From Fistulifera solaris (Eukaryota > Bacillariophyta > Bacillariophyceae > Naviculales > Stauroneidaceae): DNA of 64,000 bases. The notes beneath the pieces are model-generated. The model searched no databases. It was not told the origin of the DNA and saw only the letters and a list, made by a program, of their open reading frames with translations. This document shows positions 12,234 through 24,800 of this stretch, in pieces. Every line of letters begins with the position of its first letter. Positions within the stretch are counted from its first letter, which is position 1. Made by a program: the position numbers and the translations under genes. The stretch spans positions 434,001 through 498,000 of the forward strand of contig AP026133.1 in assembly GCA_030295235.1 (NCBI GenBank), in the 5' to 3' direction.

Positions 12234-12785
12234 ATGGACATGCGTGGAGGACAACCAGACTTTTTGAGCAGTCCTTGGGAGACGCTGAAGTTAGCGGACA
12301 ATTTCTCGGACGGTCATACCCAACTCCCTGGCCGAGTACCGATATCGCCTTCTTCCACATATTCAAGCTTGTCTTCGGATTCCGCGAGCGCGGCTGGTAG
12401 CATGAAAGCACCTGTGGAGGTCTATCAAGGAAGCAGAATGGAGAGTGCTAATCGTCGGAGCGATGCACCTCGTTCGAGAGGAGTCGGATTGTCGCAAGGC
12501 CTGATGGCGCGTCAAATGGTTTTACAGCAGTATGATACTGCCAAGGACCACAAAATCACCAAAGAGCGATTGAAGGCTGGCCGAACGAGTTTTGATATTA
12601 GAACTGGAACTAAAAAGCAAGCCGAAAGCTCGCGAGTCAAGAAAGCGCCGACCCCAGACGAAGTCCGTGATCCAGAAAGCATGTCGGGCATGAAGTATCA
12701 GCTTCACTGGGATCGCGAACGCATCGCACGCGACAAAGCGCTTCGTCTATTAGATGGGGCTTTCGGAGAAATAAGTGTCCTGTAA
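12234..12785 (+). CDS. Hypothetical protein, 183 aa
   Basis: A complete frame from ATG 12234 to TAA. The N-terminal half is Ser/Pro-rich and probably disordered; the C-terminal half is charged and likely helical (ARQMVLQQYDTAKDHKITKE; ending in RDKALRLLDGAFGEISVL). I recognise no domain, signal peptide or membrane segment. It ends 16 bp before the MDN1 stop codon on the other strand, so the two genes converge. The opposite strand also has ORFs here, but they show no recognisable protein. Confidence 0.5.
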   Translation: MDMRGGQPDFLSSPWETLKLADNFSDGHTQLPGRVPISPSSTYSSLSSDSASAAGSMKAPVEVYQGSRMESANRRSDAPRSRGVGLSQGLMARQMVLQQYDTAKDHKITKERLKAGRTSFDIRTGTKKQAESSRVKKAPTPDEVRDPESMSGMKYQLHWDRERIARDKALRLLDGAFGEISVL

Positions 12786-12801
12786 CCGATTAAGTGTATT
12801 A

Positions 12802-15800
12802 TTATGAATTTCCTTTCTGTAACTGAGCAAGCATCTCGAACCATTGTCGTAAGACATCTCCAAGGACCTCAGGCAGTGTTTGGATATCCTCGAGAAGGAT
12901 GTAGTAAGGAAAAGGGTAATCCTCCATGAAGTGTGTGACCTTCGGAGTCCCTTTCTCGAATGAGACCTCCTTCATGTTCAAAATGCTTTCTTTCTTATCT
13001 CCACCTTCAACGACAATCATCGCTAGCAAAATGTTCCGTTCCATCATCTCGCGAATAAGTCTTCGCAAAGCGTCTTTACTATCTCGTTCGATGCGCCCAT
13101 CGCTGATGAGGAATACAAGCTGCATGGATGCATTATCTCCCGGACTTTCTAACGCAGCAAGCGCACTCTCCACACAAAGTGCCGTTCGTGTTCTTTGCTG
13201 ATCAAACTGAAAGTTTTGAACAAGAGTTGCGCCGCTTTCTGTCGTAAAAGGCTGATGGAACGGGTGAACGAGCTTCATTTCCTCACCAAAGCTAGCAACG
13301 CCGACTTCTCCAACCTCAAGCTGACTCATTCCGGTGACGAGAGTAGCCAATGCTCTCAAAGCCATTTCTCCGGCACCTCCCTTCAACATGCTCTCCGAAT
13401 CGTCAACGGCGAGTAGAACACGATAATTTCGTTTCGCAGGTTTAGTCCTGCGTAGCCATATTTTGTCTTTCCTGTAACCGCTGGCGATGTAGCTAATTAC
13501 TCGCTTCATGTTGATCCGCTTTCCAGTTCTGTAATCGCCTCTTAACTTGGAAGCCACGAGTGGTTCCATGACGAGACGTAACTTCTCGCACAATCGTCTC
13601 GAAAGAGCATGAGTATCGCTCTGGATTTGTGACCAGCGGGCACGGGCCTCTGCAATTTGTTCCGTGTGGACAATCGTGTTGTGCTCGTCAACAATTATCT
13701 GTTTACGGCTCAGTGTTACTTGTGATTCATTCGAAACGTGCATGCGCGATAGGTCTGATACAACTATATTTGCTAAGCTTTCCTCCGTGTCGTCCATTTT
13801 GGTGCTCGAAACTGACTGATTCTCACTTTGGTCGTCTACGCTCTGAGTATCCATGTCGTCGGACACCTCGTCGGCATTTTGAGATTCATTGACCTGCGCT
13901 GGGTAGTCTTTGTGTGTACTATTCTTTTCTGGTTTGACTTGTTCGCTTCTTTCATGTTATTAACTTCGCTTTCTGTTTTTAAGGAAGGATCGTTTCCCTT
14001 CAACTCATTATTATCATCGAGTAACATTTCGTCGTTCTCCTCAACATTTCCAAGAGTTTGAGTAGTGTTCGCCTGGTCTTGACTAGCATGTTCAAAGTCT
14101 CCAGAATAATTCTTGTCATCAGACAAATCTTGTCCTGTTTCCATCTCTTCTTCCTTCTCGTGAGAATTGATGACATTAAGTTTCTTGAACCAAAATTTTG
14201 ATGCATCACCTGGGCTCTTCAACGGATTAGGGAATTCATCACCAAGGGATTGGTCTCTGTTTTCTCTCGAAGCTCCGCTGCTGTAATTTTGTCCCCTTTA
14301 CCGGAACCGTTACCACCATCATTCGGTGTATCATTTGCTTCGTTACCGGAGGCATCACCTTCGTTACTCTGGGGTGCGTCGTGTTCGCTATCTGATGCAC
14401 AGTTTTCATCAGGTTCGCCTTCTACTTGATCATTCCCGTCAGCGTTCCGCACCCCCAGACCAGATTGTGATTCTTTCTGCTGTTCATGATGCTGGAGATG
14501 ATCCTTGTTGTCTTGTGCATCGTCTGGTTGCGGCTCGTCCTCGTCATCTTCTCCCTTGTCCCCCACGGCCACACTAGATTCGACTTGAGATTCATCAACA
14601 CCCGTCGACCCATCAACACTTTTCTCCTCGGAATGGTCTGCTTCGTTTACGGTCTCGTCGTTCAAAGCCTCTTCATCGGTAGAACCCTGATTTTCTTCGA
14701 CATCGTCTTGATTGTCAAGCGAAAGTTGGTCTCCCATATCCATCTCCTCGTTCTCATCATCTTGGTCAACTTTGTGGTTGTCGTTTCCTCTGACATCAAT
14801 GCCGTGATTTTCCTCATAATTGTCCTCAACGTCGCAGTTGATATCGTTGGATTCGTCAGTATCCTGCTCCATTTCGACGCTTTTGTCGCGGGTTTCGTCC
14901 TTGCTCGGCGCCTCATCCTCCGCTTTTTTGTCTCTATCGTTATCGTCTCTGGTCATCATCTCATCGCTAGTGTTTTCACCTTTTACCGAACTGTTCTTCT
15001 CGAATTTTTCTTCACCTCGGTGGTCTTCTTCGTCACTATCACCCCAAAGTTTTTCATCGATGACATCATCATTTTCCCCATCACCATCTCCAAACTCTCT
15101 ATCGAGCTCCTCTTTTTGTCATCATCGTCTTGTGAGTCTCCGTGTTCTTCTTCCGGAACATCATACATTTCCCCTTCGAAGTCCCCTTCCATTTCCATCC
15201 CCTTTTCAGCTTCTTCTTTATCAAGTTGTTTCGATGACCCGTCTTTATTGTTTGAATCTTCGTTGGCATCATTCTTTAAGCCCAATAGTTGCTCTTCACT
15301 TTCGATTTGGTCTGTTACATCATTACGCCCTTCGCCTTCCCCCATACCCGTTCCATCGTGATCATCGGCAAAATTTCCTCCACCATCATTCATATCTTCG
15401 GCTGATCCATTGTCGTCGACTTTGTCCGAGCAAAATCCTTTTGCGACCAAAACACGAAATACTCGGAGTAAAATGTAGCTTAACTTGGAGCATTCTTTGT
15501 GAAACGACTCAATGGCCATGAAATACTCACCATAAACCTCCAGCGCATGAAAGCACAACACTCCAACGTCGTTCATTAGTCTGAAAGGAGTCCCCTCTCG
15601 TGAAGTGGAAGATCCTCTTCACTCTCAACAAGCTGAAAGGATTCAACGCATTCAACAAGAGACTGATGTAGGCGTTGTACCAAAGAATCGACTGATGTGC
15701 TGAGAAGATGTTGGTGTATGTTCAGTATCGTAACATGTTCGTATTCAAGCTCAGCCATTTCTTTTTTCTCTTTGACCAGGCTTTGGACTCCTAGCAGCAC

Positions 15801-18800
15801 CGAATTTGCTGTCGCTGAGGCAATTTCTTTCATTCGTTCAATTTTCGACTGGACGGGAGCAGAAGCCGATATCACAACAGAATTAACCTTTTGGTTTGAT
15901 ACTGTAAGAATTCATTCGCCAGTTTGAAAGCCCTTTCGCAAAGATTTCTGCACGGTTCAAACACCATCGACGGTAAACACACCAGATCTGAGGATTTTCT
16001 ACAAAGTCCATCGATTAAGACAGAGCAAGTCGCTAGAAACGCAGCAGAACGATTGACAAAATCCACGTGGGTGTCCGTGACTAGAAGAAACTGACCGCGT
16101 TTCAGCGGATTCTCGTGTTTTTCAATATAAGATTCAAGCTGGGCAATAGAATCTCGAGCCCAATTCGTGGCTTCTTCGCCTTCAAGGAGATTCATTGAGG
16201 ACAAAAGCACAAATTTGAGCTGTTTCATTGTTTCAAATAACGTATTCAGGGTTATGCTGAGTTTCCAGACCCGATCTCTTTGGTAGCTACTTTGATCAGC
16301 CTTATGGTTGAGTAAATCACAGGCACCATCCACGATCTTCCTCGTCTCATTTTCGAAGTGTTGTGTTCGAGCAATGATTGAGCGCTGCTGTAATAAAAGA
16401 AGCAAGCCATGATCTGTGATTGCTTGGACAACATCCAATTGATGTGAGGTTAAATGCTTACTACCGAAGACTGAAATTTCACCACGAAGGGAAGATATCT
16501 CGGCGACAGACCGTTGATAATACTGGTCAGCATCCCTAATCTCTGTCGAAGTCAGTTCTATAGAGGAAGACTGGAAGATTGCCTCTACTTCGCGCAATTC
16601 GGATGGCAACGACCACTTCGTCGATATATAGCCTTGCGCTTTCAATTCACGTAGAAGATCTGTCAAAGCCCGCTCTTTCATTGGTCTAGTCGAATTCTTG
16701 GATCGAAGTGACTCGATGCGATCAAAAATACATGTGGAAATATCCTTAGCTATGTCCTGGCCGAGAACAACGGTTGAGATATGACTGCCGGCCCTGAAGC
16801 CTGACATTTTCTGACACCAACGCTTCATTTTCGATGCGAGCTCGTATGTTCCCGGTTGTAACTCTATTTTCGAAGAATGCCGGGGTGAAACAGATGAATC
16901 GACCGGAGTCTGGTGTACGGAGAACGAGAAGAAATCATTCCTCAAAGGAATCGAATAACATGGGACATCATTTGAACCCGGTTCTCTGATACCCTGATTA
17001 AGTAGGGGTTCGATAAGGACACCTACAGAAGTAGAGAGCGCTTCGTCGTACTCTCTGCATATTTTCATCAGTGACCGATGGTTACGTTCGATAGACTCGG
17101 CTTGGGCATAATACGTTTTGTTGTCCCACTTCGCGAGGCTTACTTCCTTTTGAAGTTTTATTTCAATCGGTCTGCGAAGTTCCTTCATTTTTTGCAGTAA
17201 CAACCCTTCGAATTGACGGTAGTATCTGTAAAGAGATCTCAGTGACAAAGCTAAACTAAGGTGAGCTTCACTATGATTGCCACTTCGTACTTCTTCACCA
17301 ACCTGACAAGAGAAGCTTCGCAGCATTTCTAACCGGGTGGCAAATTCACCAAGGGGCGAAGACAGGCAGTAAGTGTCAAAGATTTTTAGAATCGCCGCAC
17401 ATTGTTCTGTAGTCGGTGGTAATGAATAACCAGAAGGGCCCTTCTTCGTAATCCATTCAGGGGTAAGACAATTAAATTCGCTGACACGGGGTTTGCTCTG
17501 GCTCTGGTTGCTCTTTTCTAAAACCGATACAATTGCTGAATGCAAGCGTAGCCAGTACCTTCTTGCATTGTATTCCATCTTCTCTTCGCGAGACGAAAGT
17601 AGACTCTGCCAGCTTGCAAGCTCAAGTTTCCTCCAATGTAGCACGAGTTGGCTGATTGCTACGAGGGCTTCACCTAGCTTCACTCGACTACTCGCATGTT
17701 GCTCCCAATCTTGTGAATGTTTCAATATTAGCTCGAGACCTCTCATTACTCTCCCCCATGGGGTTTTGTGCACGTCAGTTTTCCGAACACATTCTACCAC
17801 TCGTAACACCCCCATGAGAACGCTATTTCCCGGAAAAGTGGATAAAAGTTGAGACAGTCTTGCTCCTAAATCGCTTAGAGGTTTGGCGGCCCTGAGTACT
17901 TCACTCGGATTAGGATCTCTTGCGAAATCAACTGATTTTCTTATGAAATAGTTTGGCGCAGCTCTGAACGAAGATATTTCTGAAACAGAGGTCAGCGAGA
18001 TGGCCAAAGCAAATCCCGATATAGAGCCTAATGGCGTGACGCCAAAACTTTGACCGTCATCCTTTGTGTGCAGTCTTTTGGCTGCAGCAAAGGATATACC
18101 AAACGCCCTCGATCTATCGAAATCCGAAAGGACGGGAGAGCTGGGGTTAAAGAGCTGATCATGTAGAGAGGCTAAAAGTACTATGCGATCCTGGTCGAGG
18201 CATGCTGCGCGCGATTGTATTGTATCTTCCGTGGATGTTCCAACGTCAGATTCATCAAAGCCGTCGTCGCTGCTGTTATCCTGTAGAGCGTCTTGAAAAA
18301 ACATACGATGGTCTGGAAACTGCTCTCGATACTCTTCTTCTTCGCGGTCTTCCGTGATGTCTTTTTGGAGCGACATAAAATTTGCAGCATCTTCTCTCGA
18401 TCCTTCATTCAGCCGTCCCACAACAGTCAACCAACAGCTTAAGACGCCGTTATCTATTCCCGTCACAGCAGCATGAATTGAAAGTCTCGAAAGAATGCAA
18501 CAATAAATTTCCTCCAAACAGTGGGCGTCGTTATGGAAAGCCTTTTCGGTGTACCGGAGGACATCAACGAGATCATCGAGACGCGTCTCAAAAGGAAATT
18601 TGAGGCATGTGTCCATTGCACGTCGGAATAACTCCGCGTCATTCTCTTTTGAAGCAAGCTCATCAGCCAGAGTAGCGAATCCTTCCTGAATAAGTGCAAG
18701 CGATCCACAAAGTGGAATAACTACATCCTCGTATGCTTCGAACTTCGAAGAAAGCATCTTGGAAAATGCAGAACTTGTCGACTGAAAATGCGATATTTCC

Positions 18801-21800
18801 GATAGAAGTGTTTTTGGATCACCCGCCGAAGATGATTGGAATCCTTTTACTCTATTGACAAGAGCAACAGTCTTTGTTACATCAAGAATCGCATCTGAAA
18901 ATGCCTTCGTTTCTTTGTATAAAAATGAGAAGTCAGGCCGAGGACATGGTCGTCGGATGACTTTTTCCTCCCTCATGTTGTTCTCTAGACTGCAAGGCTT
19001 GGATTTCACTGAAAATTGACTGGCACTGTTCATCATTCGAAATTTTACCGTGAAGTAAAGCACTAGTAACCTGTCTTGCAAGAAAATGCGTTCGCAATTT
19101 GTCACGCCGAGATGCCAACAAAGAGATTTTATACATCGCTTTTTGCCCAGGATCAGCGGGAGAGTCCGGTATAGATAGCTGAAATCGCAGCAAGCCGCAC
19201 AGCACACGAGCATTCCCCAGCTCTTGTCGAAAGTGTGGAGATTGAGTATCCATACTCCAAATATTCCAAATGCTGTCCAGAAGAGGAGATACCACAGAAT
19301 TCACGAGCTTCACAAGACGTCCATTTGTGGATGATAAGCATATTGCTAAAATCTCTGTTTTCTTTGCTGCGTCAAAGGCATCTGTACACGCGAGAATTCT
19401 TGTGATGGTCGAGCTTTCGGTAGAAGCAAATGACTTTCGGAGAGCAAAAAGATATCTTGAGTCAAGAACAGTATCTCGTGTGGACGAGACGTGGAAGCAT
19501 GAAAGGAATTTGCTGCCAGCAAATGAAGAAGATTTATCCCCTGATTCTTTCTTACGCTTTGGTTTTCAATTGTCATAAAGGGACTCGTCGGCCTTTGCCC
19601 AGTGTTCCTTTCAAAGTAAGAAGCAAACATCGAAAAGCAATGTGACAAAAGTAGCGTTTTATCACCACTCACGGATCGTGAAAGACTCAATGCTTGAACA
19701 CTATCTTCTGATATCCCACTTTTGATAAGAGATGGAAGTTCAAGTGTTGGGAGAAAACGTCGCGACAGCTCTTTGCTACCCTCGAAAATCCTAGCAGATG
19801 CATTGTAGCACATAATTGAGAGCAATCCTCGAAGAACGTCATGTTTTAAATGAGCCTTTTTGACTCTATCAACCAGATCAAAGACTGGAATGGTTCTAAT
19901 TCACTGGGACACCACAATGAACCTTTCAGGGCGATGTTTATGAGTTGCCGAATCTGAGCCACCACGCCCTGAAGCAGCTCTTCAGCTTGCTCCTGGTTTT
20001 TCGTGTCCGTGACTATTTCTGCAACGAGACGAATGATATTGTACTCAAGAGCTTCGCAGCGCTCTTCCAACAATGGAGCTAGTTGCATGTAAGAGTACGT
20101 TTCCAACACCGATTCTGTAAAAAAATGATACCGATTTTTTGTGGAAACATAGTCGTCAGTCATGCTTTCAATATCCTTTATCTCGTAACCATATTCGCTC
20201 TCCGAAACCTGCGGATTGATGCACAGCGCGTCGTATACCTGATAAAACTCTCTCTCTCTCCTGGTTATCTCGTTGGATAATGTCTCAGTGATACTCCGCA
20301 GCGAGGCTTTCAAGCCCGAGACTGCTCCGTCTTCATTGAGATCATCAAGAAGCGATAGATGAAGAGTAGAAAACGCCGCTAACAACCGTCGTCTAAATTC
20401 TTGGTCAGTGAACAAGAGCATGTGCCTAATAGCGAGGAGCTTTTCGAGATTCAACAATTCGCTGGCATTGCGATCCACAGCAAGATTGGAGGCCAACCTT
20501 TTCAACCCTAAATACACATTCCAATCGTCCTCAATGCGGGGTACAAGAAACACTGTTGACCATTTGAGCGGAGATGACTGAGCGAGAGTTAAATCGTTAG
20601 TATCAAAAACAATTGTGTGAATCGTCCTGGTCAGCTTTTCTAGCATCATCCATCTGCGTTCGCCTCTGTCGACGGAAAGGGAAAATACGCTTTTTGTAAC
20701 CAACACCATTGCACAATGAATTCCCCAGTATCAAAGCAGATATGATCCTGCTTTCTCTGCTCTAGATAGACCGACGCCAGGAGAGACTGACGAAGCGCAT
20801 CTCGGTGCGAACGGAGCTCGAATAGGCAATATTTAGGCGTTGAATTATTTTGTTCCACATAATTGATCCATTCATCAAGTGCAAGGAAGTAAGGAACAAG
20901 ACAAGAAATCACGGAGCATCGAATTGAGCTTTGTCCAACATTCCCGTACGACACCAGGTACGACAGTTCAAGGACCGAGACCCCGACGAAGCTAGAACAC
21001 CTTGGTCGCTTCGTTTCCAAATCTTTCTCCCAAACATGCTCTTGAAATAAGTAAGGGACACGATGAATCAATCGCCAATCGATATATTCGTTGTAACTTT
21101 CGGAAACTGTTTTACGGTCGGTAAGAAAGCGATGAATCCATCTTGCTCCCCCTTCTCATTGTGGAAAAGATTTTTGACAAGTATAGTTTCCCTCGCCCCT
21201 CTGTCATCACGGACGACAAGATTAGTACAATAAGATGATCCCGTATGAAATCGGCACTCCCATCAACCACTAAGATACCCTGAAAACTAGTTTGCTGTTT
21301 TATCCAGTCAGTGGATGTTCGATCCTCCTGTAGATATGATTGTAAGACACGAGCACGCCATCTGATATCCCCGAGTTTGGGGTCGATAAGCCAATCGTCT
21401 CGAATATACAACACATCGACTAATGGCACAGAATCAGATAGCTGAAGACATCTAGAGTTTTCGTTTGACAAAAGACCCGCTTCACAAATTTCGCGGTAGG
21501 TGTTGAGCGATTGAAAACATAAACCTCGTCGGATCAAGGATAAGGCGACGGTCATGATTGGCCGCAAATGTGTCAACCCGCTTAGCGAGGAAAACGGTTT
21601 CGAAATACACGAAGACTTGGCTCCTTCCCCCCTTCTGAATATTCGTGGTGTCAATTTCTGTGTTCAGTTCTTTAGATGGAACGAACGAGATCTCAACACA
21701 ACGATTTCTCATTGCTCTAGACACCTCTCCGTAATTCGGATCACACGACAGAAAAACTCGAAAAGACGGATGGGCAAAGATTTCTCTCGCAGAGACATCC

Positions 21801-24800
21801 TGTTTGTCATGTCCTCCTTCAGCCAGAAACAAGCTGCCGCCTGGTTCCATGACCGGATTAAGACGATCCAGTACGGATGATGGGCAAACATTAGCATTCT
21901 TCAAATGCAACCAATAGCCATTTTTCATGGCTTCGACGAGCGGTCCATCTTTCCAAGTAAATGATCCCTCTTCACCACGCTGCTTTCCCAAAATGTACTT
22001 ATCAAAGAGTGATTTCACGCGCGAAAGAAAGCTAATGTCATCGGAAGAAAGAAGGCCCTGCTTTATCTCCTTCACTATTGCCAAAAGGTTCAGCGATTTT
22101 GTTACACTATTTTGTAACTCAACTTTGGACTGCTCGATAGAAGCTTTGAGATCGTGTATAAGTGAGCCTAAAGCACGAGACGTCTCGGCGTCGGCAATCA
22201 AAATGAGTAACCGCTCGCTCATGGAGAGGAGTGTAACTATCGACGAAACGACTTCTTCAGATGCATCAGCCTGTTCAAAAGTCCCAACAAGCTCAGAAAC
22301 GTCGGAGGAAGAAGAAAGAGCCACTTCTATTGTCCTAGCTCCAACCACATCAGCCAGCGCTCTGACCACCGATGTTTTACCAACAGTAGAATTCCCAACT
22401 AGTAAGCACGGCCAATTCATCATCACACACCGACTTGCTGCACGCAAGCTTTCACGTTGAGCAAAGAAAGGGATTGTATCATTGTAAAGTGGCTCTGTTT
22501 GTTCACAATCAATGGCTTTGTTTCGCTTTACAATGACGTCGTCAATACAGATATCACTAGTAGAAGTACGAAGCTCTGTCTTTGGCGCATGACCGATTTC
22601 CCCGAAATACTCTTTGCACAGTTGCCGTGCTGCTTCTCGGTCCGCCGAAACGCGGAAGCGTTGAATGTATAAATCACTCAACACAGCAAGCACATTCTCA
22701 CTTTTCTTGCCCATTACAGCCAAAAATCGAAAAATATCACGCAAATTGAACTCCCAAGGGCTCCCTGAAGTTCCCAGACGACCGCAGCATGTCTCTGAAT
22801 GGAGGCGGGTATTAAATCGGACAATTTGCTCCACAAAACGTCTATCTAAAGAGGCAAAACTCTCCAAACAAATTTCAACCATATCAGCCTCGGTAAGTTC
22901 GTCAACATAGACCTTGCTGAATCTATTTAAAAAAGATTTCGGCAGCCCTTTCCTGCCCCCCTCCTTGCCCAAGCGGGTTTTGAGCCGCAAATACACGAAA
23001 TGTAGGGGGGCACTCAAAGGTAGAACCCAGCTCTGGGATAAAGACACTTGCTCTGTGGTCCAAGCAGCTATTTAGGCCTTCAAGAACAGATTGTGGTGCG
23101 AGATTCAGCTCGTCAAGCAGAACCCAATCGCCGTTTTTTATTGCCGTCAATAAAGCACCATCTCGCCAACGAAATGAATGTTGAGAAGTTCCTGATCCGT
23201 TTTTCTCTACTACAGGGAGGTCAGTGCCCATTAAATCAGAAATGTCAGTCTGCTCCGAGAGATTAATCCGAGTCAGATGGTGACCAGAAGCAGAAGCAAG
23301 AGCAGCAATCAATGTTGTTTTTCCTACGCCAGGCGATCCTTCCAAAAGTATCGGCTTCGTGAGCTGCATGGCTCGTAGAACTCTCTGAATGTTAAGAGCT
23401 GGAGTCTGCGCTCTGAAAGAAAATGGAGGATCTATTACCACGTGCCCGCCTATGGGGATCTGAAACGGACCTGCTCCAAAATGACCATGAACGCATCGAA
23501 CAGGAGATGAAAGCGAATCCTCTAAGGTCGTATGTGACATGTAATCCTTAATTCGGCTTTCTGATAGCTGTTTGAGCTTCAAAATGTCGTCAAATGAAAT
23601 CCCCCCTGTACCAAGACCGAGTCCATCCAGATGCATCATTCTTGCGCCATGCAAAATAGCATCTCCAATGGGTATACAAGCTGATTTAGAGCAAGCTACT
23701 ATGAACTCAGTCCATGTAATCATGTCCCTGAGTGAGAGCGTAAAGGCCCTGTACTGACTTTGAGAATCTTCGCACACGTTTTTATTAAACCATTCGATGT
23801 ATTCCAATATTGGTGGCATTATTCGAGAAACAGAGGAAGAGTCTAGTGACATTGATAGTGACTGGCCAAGGACGAGCTCGATGTCTCTCATCTCGGAGAT
23901 GGGCGGAACCCATATTTCTGTGAATCGGCTTCTTAATGCTGGACTGAGTTCTCGCTTACCAAAATCACCACCAGGATTCATCGTAGCGAAGAGACGAAAT
24001 CGCTTATGACTCTTGATCACTAGATCTTCCGATGACGAGGAACCTTTTTTCTGCCAAAACCAGCGTACGGGCTGGTTCGAGAACAGAATTAAGCCGCTCA
24101 AGAACTGCGTCTTCAGCTAAGCTCATTTCATCCAGTAATATCATGTGACCTTCTTTCATAGCTTGAACCAACGAACCGTCAATCCATTCAAAGAGTGCGT
24201 GATGACGCTGAATAAGGAGTTCTAAATGACCTAGTTCGAAAGGTACATCGACTTCAGGGAAAGGAATTGCTGTGCTATCTGCGGAATTTAATTTTCGTCG
24301 TTTGGCGCTTATGTCTTGATCATCAAGGTGCTTTTCTTTTGCGCTTTTCAAAAAGCTTTTCGCGAACCGAACAATAGCCTCACCATCTTCCTCTGATAAA
24401 TGCACAGCATCATGTCGCTCCAACAGATTCCTTACATTCATGGGGACTTCGAGCGTCTGTGGTAACCAGGGCATCTTGCTTGTGAAAAGGAGATCGCGAA
24501 GACAGGTCAAGAGACTTTGCAGTACTGCTGAATGACCGCGCACGGGCCTAAGACCCCCAATAAGGTCTGAGATTTCGGTAGTTGCGTGACAGTTTACCAC
24601 GTCTAGCTTGTAGTCAAGAACTGATGCAAGATATTGTACAACGGTGGTCTTCCCGCAGCCAGTGTCTTGAACCAACAACGCGAAGCAGAATTTAAGCAGG
24701 ATAACTCATGATGAAGTAGGTCAATTGTATGCACTTACCTCCAACGAGCAAAACGGGTTCTTCATTCTTCATGCAGCGTAAAACTAAAGTCAAAAGTCTT

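Noticed and set aside
13629-15521. Several hydrophobic plus-strand frames (for example 14486-15361)
   Set aside because: They are antisense to the Asp/Glu-rich MDN1 region, which reads as hydrophobic sequence on the other strand.
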